The translations under genes were made by a program, and so were the position numbers. Under the pieces are notes generated by a model, which ran no database searches, was not told the DNA's origin, and saw only the letters and a program-made list of their open reading frames with translations. From assembly GCA_043797735.1 (NCBI GenBank), contig JAZDPH010000058.1, positions 1 through 30,586 on the forward strand: 30,586 nt of DNA, given 5' to 3'. Shown here piece after piece: positions 15,642 through 23,318 of this stretch. Every line of letters starts with the position of its first letter. Positions within the stretch are counted from its first letter, which is position 1. Origin of the DNA: BS750m-G77 sp043797735. Lineage in GTDB: Bacteria > Omnitrophota > Gorgyraeia > Gygaellales > Profunditerraquicolaceae.

Positions 15642-15671
15642 GGGGGAATGTGAAAACATTCTCTCATTTTT
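15642..15671 (+). terminator. Intrinsic terminator or attenuator before the Na/Pi gene
   Basis: GAATGT-GAAA-ACATTC forms a stem with a GNRA-type loop, extended by GGGG pairing with TCTC, and is followed by ATTTTTA. It lies between the regulator and the cotransporter, so some or all transcripts may end here. Confidence 0.55.
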
Positions 15672-15787
15672 ATAGATACTCTTACCGGGTAGTTCAAGTT
15701 TAATTTATCCCGTCGTAATTCTATCCCCCTGCCTTTTATCTTAATAATAACGCAGAAGAATCCTTTTTCGTGAAAAGAGGCTAAGAA

Positions 15788-17398
15788 ATGGTTAAAGAGC
15801 TTATTTTTGGCGTTGTGGGTGGATTGGGCCTTTTTATCTATGGAATATGGGAGATGAGCGAAGGTTTGCACAAGGCCTGCGGGGAGAGAATGAAAAAAAT
15901 TCTCCATAACTTTACCGGTAGCCCCCTAAAAGGAGTTTTGGTCGGGACAGGCATCACCAGCATAATCCAATCTTCTTCTGCCACGACTGTTATGGTAGTA
16001 GGATTTGTGAACGCTGGGCTGATGACGCTCGTGCAGGCATTAGGCGTGATATTCGGCGCAAATATAGGCACAACCGTTACCGCGCAGTTGATCGCTTTTA
16101 AACTTACGGATTACGCGCTTCCGATAATCGGCTTGGGGGTGTTGACCGTGCTCTTTGCCAAAAAAAAGTCCCATAAATACATAGGGGAATTTCTGTTAGG
16201 ATTCGGTATTTTGTTTTTAGGCTTAAATATATTAACCAGCGTAGTTAAGCCTTTGGGAGAATACCCTGCATTTAATAATATACTGATAAGCTTCAGTAAA
16301 AACGCGATTCTGGGCATATTGGCAGGCGCGGTTATTACAGCAATTTTACAGAGCAGCTCTGTGACGATAGGTATGGTCATAGGTTTGTCAATGGCGAATT
16401 TGGTCGATTTAAAAGCAGCTGTGCCTTTGATTTTGGGTTGTAATATCGGGACATGCGTTACAGCCCTTATTGCCTCTGTAGGCACGAATATCTCTGCAAA
16501 GAGGGTAGCTATGGCCCACATTATGTTCAATGTTATCGGAGTAGTCATTTCTCTTCCTTTCCTCGGCCTTTTTGAGCGTATAGTCGTTTCCATGTCAAGC
16601 GAGTTACCGCGACAGATTGCCAACGCGCATACTTTGTTTAATGTGGTAAACACAGTTGTCTTTCTTCCCTTTACGTATCTATATGCCAATTTTCTCACTA
16701 AAATAATTAAGGGCAAAGATAAAGAGGAAATCGAATATCTGCCTAAGTTTCTGGGGCTCCATTTATTAAATACACCGCCTATTGCTTTGGAAGCGGCCGT
16801 TAAAGAAGCTGTCAGGACTTTAGGCATAACTCAAAAAATGGTTAATTTGGCAATGGATAGTTTTTTAAAGAATGACCTAGAACTTCTTGAGAGAATAACG
16901 CGCAGTGAAGAAACTGTCGATTCTTTAAGAGAAGCGATTACCAGCTATCTTGTTGAATTAATGCAGAAGGAGTTGAGCTTGGATGAATCCAGGAAGATCC
17001 CGGCCATTATCCACGCAATTAACGATATTGAAAGGATAGGTGACCATGCAGGGAATTTAAGGGATTTGGCTGAACAAAAAATTGAAAATCGCTTAGGTTT
17101 TTCTCCCATAGCTATCGAAGAACTTAATAAGATGCACAATGATATAAATGTAATGATTAGCGGTTCAATCAATGCAATGAAATCAAATAATATTGACGAG
17201 GCAAAGCTCGTTTTAGAGCAGGAACAAGGGATTAATGCCTTAAGGGACAGGCTAAAGAATAATCATGTAAGACGACTTGAAAAAGGAGAATGTAATGTGC
17301 TTCCCGGGGTGGTTTTTCTGGACATAATCAGCAATCTTGAGAAGATCGGAGATCATCTTACGAATATAGCTCAAGCAGTAATAGAAAGTCTGCAGTAA
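15788..17398 (+). CDS. Na/Pi cotransporter family protein with PhoU-like C-terminus
   Basis: Inner-membrane sodium-dependent phosphate carrier of the NptA/PNaS (SLC34-related) type. 536 residues. The two inverted-repeat signatures are present: QSSSATTVMVVG from Q61 and QSSSVTIGMVIG from Q188, each followed by a GxNIGT-type segment (GANIGTTVTA, GCNIGTCVTA). After the membrane half (to about 310), a helical PhoU-like domain runs to the end (NDIERIGDHAGNL and NLEKIGDHLTNIAQ, the ExxxIGDH pattern of PhoU metal sites). It starts at ATG 15788 with AGAGG eight bases upstream. It is the largest gene of the AT-rich block and is preceded by the ArsR-like regulator. Confidence 0.93.
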   Translation: MVKELIFGVVGGLGLFIYGIWEMSEGLHKACGERMKKILHNFTGSPLKGVLVGTGITSIIQSSSATTVMVVGFVNAGLMTLVQALGVIFGANIGTTVTAQLIAFKLTDYALPIIGLGVLTVLFAKKKSHKYIGEFLLGFGILFLGLNILTSVVKPLGEYPAFNNILISFSKNAILGILAGAVITAILQSSSVTIGMVIGLSMANLVDLKAAVPLILGCNIGTCVTALIASVGTNISAKRVAMAHIMFNVIGVVISLPFLGLFERIVVSMSSELPRQIANAHTLFNVVNTVVFLPFTYLYANFLTKIIKGKDKEEIEYLPKFLGLHLLNTPPIALEAAVKEAVRTLGITQKMVNLAMDSFLKNDLELLERITRSEETVDSLREAITSYLVELMQKELSLDESRKIPAIIHAINDIERIGDHAGNLRDLAEQKIENRLGFSPIAIEELNKMHNDINVMISGSINAMKSNNIDEAKLVLEQEQGINALRDRLKNNHVRRLEKGECNVLPGVVFLDIISNLEKIGDHLTNIAQAVIESLQ

Positions 17399-17516
17399 AT
17401 ACAATACGGTCTTCTTAAGGATAGTTCCTGTTCATAAAGAAGAACAAATAATTTTTATAAAAGTCATAATAGAAGATGACGATAAAAAGGCCAGAAGATG
17501 AAAGGAGGTGATAGAA

Positions 17517-17633
17517 ATGAAAAAGACAGGTATTCTGTTAATTCTTGCGGTTGTTGCTAGTGTGTTTTTGTTGGTAGGCTGTAAATCAGCCTCGGAATTA
17601 CCCCAGGATGCTACAAATACTGCCCAGCAATAA
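17517..17633 (+). CDS. Small lipoprotein, 38 residues
   Basis: Preceded by AAAGGAGGTGAT (17501-17512), a full-length match to the anti-Shine-Dalgarno sequence, with correct spacing. The peptide has a basic start (MKKTG), a hydrophobic run and a lipobox LVGC with the cysteine at residue 22, leaving a mature tail of only 17 residues (CKSASELPQDATNTAQQ). It resembles entericidin-like small lipoproteins in size and shape only; function unknown. It is followed 24 bases later by another gene with a strong ribosome site. Confidence 0.8.
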   Translation: MKKTGILLILAVVASVFLLVGCKSASELPQDATNTAQQ

Positions 17634-17657
17634 AAAAAATTAAGGAGGTGAGTAAAT

Positions 17658-18023
17658 ATGAAAAGGAGTATAAAGTTTATTTTTTGTTTGTTTCTGATTA
17701 TCAGTGTACTGACTGTAATAGGATCCCCTTTTGCTTTCTCTCAAGAGGAGAAAGCAGGCGCCTTAGCAAAAGAAATCTCAGGGGATATTGCTTCGGTGGA
17801 TTTAAAAAATTCAGCAATAGTTATTAAACAACTTAAGGATGAGAAAAGCTTAACTTACGAGACGGTTACTGTCTATGTCGATAATTCAACTTCCATTGAG
17901 GACGATTATGAAACAATAACTATTGCAGAGATTAAAGCGGGTGATAGGGTCACGGTAGAGTATGTCACCGATAAGGCAGGGAAAAACATCGCCAGTAATA
18001 TACGGGTTAAGCCGAAAGAGTAA
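17658..18023 (+). CDS. Small exported protein, DUF5666-like
   Basis: 121 residues. A signal peptide covers residues 1-28 with a plausible cleavage after AFS, before QEEK. The mature part (about 93 residues) is predicted beta-rich: GDIASVDLKNSAIVIKQL, TVTVYVDNSTSIED, EIKAGDRVTVEYVTDKAGK. This spacing of a valine-rich strand, a D-T/S-I loop and a GDRVTVEY strand resembles DUF5666/OB-like exported domains; that match is from memory. It has a strong ribosome site AAGGAGGTG (17642-17650). It lies in the same run as the Na/Pi cotransporter and the two 38-residue proteins. Confidence 0.8.
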   Translation: MKRSIKFIFCLFLIISVLTVIGSPFAFSQEEKAGALAKEISGDIASVDLKNSAIVIKQLKDEKSLTYETVTVYVDNSTSIEDDYETITIAEIKAGDRVTVEYVTDKAGKNIASNIRVKPKE

Positions 18024-18059
18024 ATATAATTTTTTACTGTAATGATTGGAGGTATTTTC

Positions 18060-18176
18060 ATGGGCAAAAAGAAAAAGGTTAATAACCAGAAAAAGGCGGA
18101 GAAGCCGGCGGAGCAATCGTCATCTGTGTCTCAACAGCCGAGTTGTGCACAATCGTCCGATAAAGTCCAGAATTAA
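18060..18176 (+). CDS. Lysine-rich 38-residue protein
   Basis: Preceded by TTGGAGGT with good spacing to ATG 18060. The peptide begins MGKKKKVNNQKKAEKPAEQ and ends in a Ser/Gln-rich tail (SSSVSQQPSCAQSSDKVQN). There is no hydrophobic segment, so it is probably cytoplasmic and disordered, and possibly nucleic-acid binding because of the basic N-terminus. It has the same length as the small lipoprotein at 17517. I do not recognise a family. The ribosome site and the strong hairpin right after it support its reality. Confidence 0.65.
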   Translation: MGKKKKVNNQKKAEKPAEQSSSVSQQPSCAQSSDKVQN

Positions 18177-18190
18177 TTTTTAGTCTGCAT

Positions 18191-18235
18191 ACATTAACGC
18201 CCTGTTAGGCTTTCGTTCTAACAGGGCGTTAATGT
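18191..18235 (+). terminator. Long perfect hairpin after the small-gene cluster
   Basis: The arms ACATTAACGCCCTGTTAG and CTAACAGGGCGTTAATGT pair over 18 bases with a 9-base loop. A T run is lacking downstream, but position and strength suggest transcription termination or 3'-end protection. Confidence 0.6.
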
Positions 18236-18298
18236 CATACAGATTGGCATTAGGTGCAAAATTACAATAGTTTCATTAGGTATCTTTTGGAATGACCG

Positions 18299-18628
18299 AT
18301 GAAGATTATTAGGCGTTGGGCAATCATTATTGTAGGGGTAGTTATTATTGTGGCCGGTATTATCATATCTCCTATACCGGGGCCCGGGGGTATGCCTGTT
18401 ATCCTTGGCGGATTGATGGTATTGGCTCTTGAGGTTGCATTTGCTAGAAAGGTTCTGCTTAAGCTAAGAAGGCTTTACGGCGCGTTTAACCTTTGGAGAA
18501 GAAATAATCAGATGTTATGGATATGTTTACTCATCGGAATAATTATCTCGTATATTATTTTCGGTATTTTATTATATAAGCATTTTTTTAAATGGCTTAA
18601 CTCTAGCGAGACTCTACTTAGGCGTTGA
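18299..18628 (+). CDS. Small membrane protein, PGPGW-like
   Basis: 109 residues with membrane segments at about 7-25, 33-47 and 78-100. The first hairpin carries SPIPGPGGMPVILGGLMVL, close to the PxPGPGW signature of a small uncharacterised transmembrane family, with Gly in place of Trp. A basic loop (RKVLLKLRRLYGAFNLWRR) separates it from the last helix. No function is known. It lies between the strong hairpin at 18191 and the first ArsB/NhaD-type permease. Confidence 0.75.
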   Translation: MKIIRRWAIIIVGVVIIVAGIIISPIPGPGGMPVILGGLMVLALEVAFARKVLLKLRRLYGAFNLWRRNNQMLWICLLIGIIISYIIFGILLYKHFFKWLNSSETLLRR

Positions 18629-18691
18629 GCCTAAAAAGCGTCCGTTTGATTACTGCAGTTAAATATCTTTAAAGGGATACTGGAGGCAACG

Positions 18692-19966
18692 TTGATTGAT
18701 TCTAAGATAGCATCGTTGGTAATCTTTATTTTGGCCTACAGCCTTTTTGTATTCTTGACAAAGAGAAGGACGCTTATTGCGGTAAGCGCCGCCGTTTTAT
18801 TGATATTATTAAAATCAATTTCATTGAGAGGAGCGCTTTCTTCAATTAACTGGAACGTTATGGGTATCTTTGTCGGGACGCTTTTTGTCGCCGATATTTT
18901 TATGGAAAGCCGCGTGCCTGCGTATATTGCTGAGATTATCGTTGGTAAGGCAAAAAATACCGCTTGGGCGATATTATTCATTTGTTTATTAACCGGGTTT
19001 ATCTCGGCATTCGTAGAAAACGTGGCGACAGTTCTTATTGTTGCGCCGATCGCGTTATCTTTAGCTAAAAAGCTGCAAATCAATCCCGTAAAAATGATGA
19101 TAGCTATAGCTATTTCAAGCAATTTGCAGGGTACCGCTACGTTGATTGGCGATCCTCCCAGCATGCTTTTAGGCGGTTTTGCCAAGATGAATTTCGGCGA
19201 CTTCTTTTTTTACAAAGGAAGGCCAAGTATATTCTTTGCGGTCGAGTTGGGAGCAACGGCATCCTTTTTTATCCTATATTTTATTTTCAAGAGCCATAGG
19301 GAGAAAGCCCAAGTCGTAGAAATCGAAAAGATTAAGTCGTGGACCCCCACAATTATTTTAGTCTTGCTCATTTTTCTCCTGGCGGCTTCCTCTTTCTTCG
19401 ATTCCGGCTTTTCTTATATGGCCGGTATTCTTTGCATGGCAGCCGGAGGGGTATCGCTTCTTTGGGAGAAATATATTAACAAAGGCTCGATTATAGAGGG
19501 AATTAGGTCTTTAGATTGGGATACGACCTTTTTCCTCATTGGTATATTCATTTTGGTTGGGAGTCTTACTGTTAACGGATGGATCGAAAGCATATCGGGT
19601 TATCTTTCGGGATTGGTCGGCGGGAATATATTTCTGGGCTATACGCTTATCGTGTTTATTTCAGTTTTTCTATCTGCCTTTATAGATAACGTCCCTTTTC
19701 TGGCCGCGATGCTTCCGGTCGCGGTCTCTATGTCAGCCAAGCTTAACATAAATCAAGAGTTATTGCTTTTTGGTTTACTTATCGGAACCAGCTTAGGCGG
19801 GAATATTACGCCAATCGGAGCTTCAGCTAACATAGCAGCCTGCAGCTTGCTTAAAAAAGAAGGTTATATCGTGAATTTCAAGGAATTTGTAAAAATAGGG
19901 TTTCCGTTTACAATAGCGGCCGTAACCGCAGCATATTTATTTATTTGGTTTGTATGGAGCCGTTAA
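18692..19966 (+). CDS. ArsB/NhaD-type ion transporter superfamily permease
   Basis: 424 residues, about ten to twelve membrane helices. The two half-repeats each contain a conserved loop: FVENVATVLIVAPIAL with SSNLQGTATLIGDPPSMLLGG, and FIDNVPFLAAMLPVAV with GTSLGGNITPIGASANI. These are hallmarks of the ion transporter superfamily (ArsB, NhaD, SLC13 relatives). The substrate cannot be read from sequence: arsenite, sodium/proton or an organic or inorganic anion are all possible. The start is TTG at 18692, supported by TGGAGG at 18681-18686. It is followed closely by a second permease of the same type. Confidence 0.85.
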   Translation: MIDSKIASLVIFILAYSLFVFLTKRRTLIAVSAAVLLILLKSISLRGALSSINWNVMGIFVGTLFVADIFMESRVPAYIAEIIVGKAKNTAWAILFICLLTGFISAFVENVATVLIVAPIALSLAKKLQINPVKMMIAIAISSNLQGTATLIGDPPSMLLGGFAKMNFGDFFFYKGRPSIFFAVELGATASFFILYFIFKSHREKAQVVEIEKIKSWTPTIILVLLIFLLAASSFFDSGFSYMAGILCMAAGGVSLLWEKYINKGSIIEGIRSLDWDTTFFLIGIFILVGSLTVNGWIESISGYLSGLVGGNIFLGYTLIVFISVFLSAFIDNVPFLAAMLPVAVSMSAKLNINQELLLFGLLIGTSLGGNITPIGASANIAACSLLKKEGYIVNFKEFVKIGFPFTIAAVTAAYLFIWFVWSR

Positions 19967-19976
19967 GGTATTTATT

Positions 19977-21371
19977 ATGATGAAAGCTTTTATAAGAAAA
20001 TCAAAACCATTTTTATTGCTTTGTACGGTTCTGGCCATAGGCTGTGCGGGTGAGAAAATCGGATTTTCTATGAAGCAGTGCATTGCGCTCAGTGTTTTTT
20101 CTTTGTCAATCATCGGGGCGCTGTTTTTTTGGGAATCGCGGCTTAGCTTTTTATTCTTTGGAACAGGAGTTTTGCTTATTACCGGAGCAGTTGATTTGGA
20201 GAATATTGTTAAGTTTGCTTCACTCGATGTAATATTTTTCATCATTGGTATGATGATTTTGATAGGCATGCTCAATGATGCCGGATTGTTTTATTTTATC
20301 ATCACCAGGTTATTAAGGGCTGCCCATTTGACCGGCGTAAGATTATTTATGCGGCTTATGTTTATATCGGCAATTCTTTCCGGCCTTATGGGCGAGGTAG
20401 CTTCTATCGTTATTATGACAAAAATTATATTAGACATATCTGATTTTTTTGAGATAGACCCGGTTCCCCTGCTGATATCATCTGTTTTAGCAACTAATAT
20501 TGGCTCATCCGGTACCTTATTGGGAAACCCCATAGGCATCCTTATTGCTGCAAGAGGAAATTTATCTTTCGAAGATTTCCTTATACATGCTTTTCCCATT
20601 ACAATATTGGTTTTAGTTGCTTCTATTTCATTATTGCGCATTTGGTTTAGGAAATATATTGGTCAATTAAACAGGAAAATCAAGGATATTAGCGGGAATA
20701 GTTTATTTTTATCACTGATAACGATTTCCCCCGATAGGAAGTTAAAGGTGAGTGTAGGAATTTTTCTTGCTACCTTACTTGTTATTGCGTTGCATCGAAG
20801 ACTTGAGCTCTTCTTTGGTATCCAGGAAAACGCATTACTGCTTATTATTCCTTTAGTTTCAGCAGGAATAGCTTTATTTTACCGTTCAGATAGAATGCGC
20901 CATTATATTGAACACGATGTAGAATGGATGTCTATCCTGTTCTTTTTATTTCTTTTTGCGCAAGCAGGGGCCATAAAGTATTCAGGTATATCAGATTTTT
21001 TTGCGAAAAAGTTGATAGAAAGCATTAACGTCAACCCGGCTTTACTATCAGGAGTGATCCTGTTCTCAAGCGGGATACTATCCAGTATATTAGATAATAC
21101 TGTTGTAGTGGCAGCATATATTCCCGTTATTCAGAGTCTTACCGCTTTTGGCATAACCGTAAAACCGTTATGGTGGGCGATATTATTCGGAGCCTGCTAT
21201 GGCGGGAACATTACCGTTATAGGCTCTACGGCCAACATTGTTGCTATGGATATTCTCGAAAAAAAGAAGAAAATGAAAATTGGTTTTGCGCGCTGGATAA
21301 AAATTGGTCTTGTTGTTGGTATTTTTAGCATGTTCATGGCGTACGCATTAATACTTTTAAAGACTTTCTGA
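19977..21371 (+). CDS. Second ArsB/NhaD-type permease
   Basis: 464 residues from ATG 19977 (AAGG at 19965-19968 as ribosome site; the stop of the preceding gene is at 19964-19966). The loops TNIGSSGTLLGNPIGILIA and CYGGNITVIGSTANIVAMDIL, with GEVASIVIMTKIIL and ILDNTVVVAAYIPVI before them, show the same two-fold design as its neighbour. The pair looks like an ancient duplication, or two half-dependent transporters. An alternative TTG start at 19950 overlaps the previous gene and has no ribosome site. Together with the Na/Pi gene this makes three ion carriers in 6 kb. Confidence 0.85.
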   Translation: MMKAFIRKSKPFLLLCTVLAIGCAGEKIGFSMKQCIALSVFSLSIIGALFFWESRLSFLFFGTGVLLITGAVDLENIVKFASLDVIFFIIGMMILIGMLNDAGLFYFIITRLLRAAHLTGVRLFMRLMFISAILSGLMGEVASIVIMTKIILDISDFFEIDPVPLLISSVLATNIGSSGTLLGNPIGILIAARGNLSFEDFLIHAFPITILVLVASISLLRIWFRKYIGQLNRKIKDISGNSLFLSLITISPDRKLKVSVGIFLATLLVIALHRRLELFFGIQENALLLIIPLVSAGIALFYRSDRMRHYIEHDVEWMSILFFLFLFAQAGAIKYSGISDFFAKKLIESINVNPALLSGVILFSSGILSSILDNTVVVAAYIPVIQSLTAFGITVKPLWWAILFGACYGGNITVIGSTANIVAMDILEKKKKMKIGFARWIKIGLVVGIFSMFMAYALILLKTF

Positions 21372-21396
21372 TATGAATTAGCTATCTGATATTATA

Positions 21397-21425
21397 TTGA
21401 CAGAAGGCGGGGGGGATAGTAGAAT
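21397..21425 (+). promoter_or_regulatory. pyrE promoter with G7 tract in its spacer
   Basis: TTGACA (21397-21402), 17 bases, TAGAAT (21420-21425). The spacer contains seven consecutive G (21409-21415). The predicted start falls at about 21432, next to the ATG at 21435. Confidence 0.7.
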
Positions 21426-21434
21426 GAAATGGCT

Positions 21435-21992
21435 ATGGGCAAAGAAAGTATCGTGGAGTTAAAATTAAAGTTATTGGCGCTCTTGAAGAAAGAGGCGTAT
21501 AAAAAGGGAAAATTTGTCTTATCTTCAGGCAAGACAAGCGATTATTACCTTGACGGCAGGGCAATTACCCTTACCCCGCAGGGCGCCTATTTTACAGCAA
21601 GCATCATATTGGAGATGCTCAAAGATGATGATATAGGCGCTGTCGGAGGCCCGACATTAGGCGCGGACCCTATTGTGGGGGCAATTGCCTGTCTGGCGCA
21701 GATAAACAACATTCCCTTAAAGGCCTTCATTGTGCGCAAGGCCGCCAAAGGCCACGGCACACAGCGGCAGATTGAGGGGCCGCAGTTGGAGCCGGGCCTG
21801 CGGGTAGCGCTGGTTGACGATATCGCTACCAGCGGCAAGGCGCTGATTGAGGCAAAAAAGGCTTTGGAGGCAGCACAGGTAAAGGTTTGCCGGGCAATCG
21901 TTATCGTTGACAGGGAAGAGGGCGCGGCAGAAAACCTAAGAAATTCAGGCTTAAAATTAGAGCCTATATTTTCCCGCTCAGATCTTGATTAG
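21435..21992 (+). CDS. pyrE: Orotate phosphoribosyltransferase
   Basis: Transfers phosphoribose from PRPP to orotate in pyrimidine synthesis. Visible motifs: FVLSSGKTSDYYLDGRAITLTPQG, the orotate/PRPP-binding AFIVRKAAKGHGTQRQIEG and the PRPP loop VALVDDIATSGKAL. It is 185 residues from ATG 21435. An ATG two codons earlier (21429) is also possible, but the promoter geometry favours 21435. The last codons (SRSDLD and stop) lie in the left arm of a palindromic element shared with tatD, although FxRxDL-like ends are also normal for OPRT. It is the first gene of a run with the BaiN-like and Maf genes. Confidence 0.95.
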   Translation: MGKESIVELKLKLLALLKKEAYKKGKFVLSSGKTSDYYLDGRAITLTPQGAYFTASIILEMLKDDDIGAVGGPTLGADPIVGAIACLAQINNIPLKAFIVRKAAKGHGTQRQIEGPQLEPGLRVALVDDIATSGKALIEAKKALEAAQVKVCRAIVIVDREEGAAENLRNSGLKLEPIFSRSDLD

Positions 21993-22017
21993 GGGCGGGA
22001 TTCCGCTTCCAGCGGGA
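21972..22017. repeat. Palindromic element related to the tatD insert
   Basis: TCCCGCT (21972-21978), GGCGGGATTCCGC in the middle, and AGCGGGA (22011-22017), in the same order as at 5910-5972. The left arm lies in the last codons of pyrE; the rest is in the spacer before the flavoprotein gene. Confidence 0.6.
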
Positions 22018-22040
22018 CAGGCAGAAGACATCCATCCTTA

Positions 22041-23318
22041 GTGAGCAGACAAAGAATAGTAGTCGTCGGCGGCGGGCCTGCCGGAATGATGGCAGCGATC
22101 AGGGCCGCCGGGCTTAAACAAGAAGTAACTCTCCTGGAAAAAAATTCCGTCCTCGGCAAGAAACTCCTCTTAAGCGGCAAGGGCCGCTGTAACCTTACAA
22201 ACTATTGCAACCTGGATTCATTTTTGCAAAGATTTTCCGGAAATGCCCAGTTCTTAAGGGGCGCGTTTAAGAAATTTTTTAACCGGGATTTACTGGATTT
22301 TTTTGAAAAAAGGGGCCTGAGGTTAAAGGTGGAAAGGCAGCAGCGTGTTTTTCCCGCCAGCGATAAATCCGCCAGCGTGCTGGAGGTGCTAGAGAGGGAG
22401 TTAGTTAAAAATAAAGTGAACCTTCTTTACGGCAGCCGCCTCCAAGATATCGTTGTCGGCGACGGCCGCCTGAAGGCGGTAAAGCTTTCCGACGGCAGGG
22501 TTATCCTCGCAGACAGAGTTATCCTGGCAACCGGCGGGGCCTCTTACGGGTTTACCGGCTCAACCGGGGAGGGGTTGGAACTGGCAAGAAAGTTAGGCCA
22601 TGCTATTACCCCTTTAAGGCCGGGGCTGGTTGCCCTCCGGACAAAGGAAAAATACCCGGCTCTTTTAGAGGGGCTGACACTGAAAAACATTCGCCTTAAA
22701 TTCACCCAGCCCCTGCGTGCAGGGGCTGGGTTCAGCGGAGGCAAAAGAAAGATTATCTCCGATATCGGCGAATTATTATTTACAGAGACGGGCATCTCCG
22801 GGCCGCTGGTATTGACTTTAAGCGGCAGTATAATAGATTGGCTTAGAGACAGCCAAAAGGTATTTGTGGAGATAGACCTAAAGCCCGCCCTATCCATAGA
22901 GCAGTTGGACAGCCGTTTATTAAAAGAGTTCGCTCTCTCCCCGAAGAAAAGCTTCAAAAACACCCTCAAAGGCCTCCTGCCGCAGAGGCTGATTGATGTC
23001 TTTATAGATATTTGCGCCATAGCCCCTGATATAAAAGCCGCTCATGTTAAAAAAGAAGAGCGCCGCAGGCTAATCCTTTTATTAAAAGGCCTGCGTATGA
23101 ATATTACCGGCTCCAAGGGGATGGAAGAGGCGATGATTACCCGCGGCGGAGTATCTTTAAAGGATATAGATCCTGCGACGATGCAGTCGCGCCGCGTCAA
23201 GGGGCTGTATTTCTGCGGAGAGATGGTTGATTTTGATGCCGATACCGGCGGATTTAACCTGCAGGCGGCATTTTCCACGGGTTATCTTGCCGGCGAAAGC
23301 GCAAGCATCTCTGATTAA
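22041..23318 (+). CDS. BaiN/YhiN (HI0933) family FAD-dependent oxidoreductase
   Basis: 425 residues. The FAD Rossmann motif VVVGGGPAGMMAAIRAA is at residues 7-23, followed by LLEKNSVLGKKLLLSGKGRCNLTN, a strong HI0933-family signature. It continues with VILATGGASYGFTGSTGEG, GELLFTETGISGP and the C-terminal TRGGVSLKDIDPATMQSRRVKGLYFCGEMVDFDADTGGFNLQAAFSTG. Enzymatic substrates of most members are unknown; one relative, BaiN, acts on bile-acid intermediates. The start is GTG at 22041 without a Shine-Dalgarno site. Around residue 222-231 (TQPLRAGAGF) the sequence departs from the family and is encoded by a perfect palindrome. maf starts at the base after its stop. Confidence 0.9.
   Translation: MSRQRIVVVGGGPAGMMAAIRAAGLKQEVTLLEKNSVLGKKLLLSGKGRCNLTNYCNLDSFLQRFSGNAQFLRGAFKKFFNRDLLDFFEKRGLRLKVERQQRVFPASDKSASVLEVLERELVKNKVNLLYGSRLQDIVVGDGRLKAVKLSDGRVILADRVILATGGASYGFTGSTGEGLELARKLGHAITPLRPGLVALRTKEKYPALLEGLTLKNIRLKFTQPLRAGAGFSGGKRKIISDIGELLFTETGISGPLVLTLSGSIIDWLRDSQKVFVEIDLKPALSIEQLDSRLLKEFALSPKKSFKNTLKGLLPQRLIDVFIDICAIAPDIKAAHVKKEERRRLILLLKGLRMNITGSKGMEEAMITRGGVSLKDIDPATMQSRRVKGLYFCGEMVDFDADTGGFNLQAAFSTGYLAGESASISD
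22704..22731. repeat. 28-base perfect palindrome inside the flavoprotein gene
   Basis: The arms ACCCAGCCCCTGC and GCAGGGGCTGGGT pair over 13 bases around a GT centre, within coding sequence and in frame. Confidence 0.75.

Noticed and set aside
16111..16827. 238-residue open frame antisense to the Na/Pi cotransporter
   Set aside because: It lies entirely opposite a well-supported gene, shows no family features and is a codon-bias shadow.
19950..19976. Longer second permease from TTG 19950
   Set aside because: It overlaps the preceding gene and has no ribosome site, while ATG 19977 has AAGG at good spacing.
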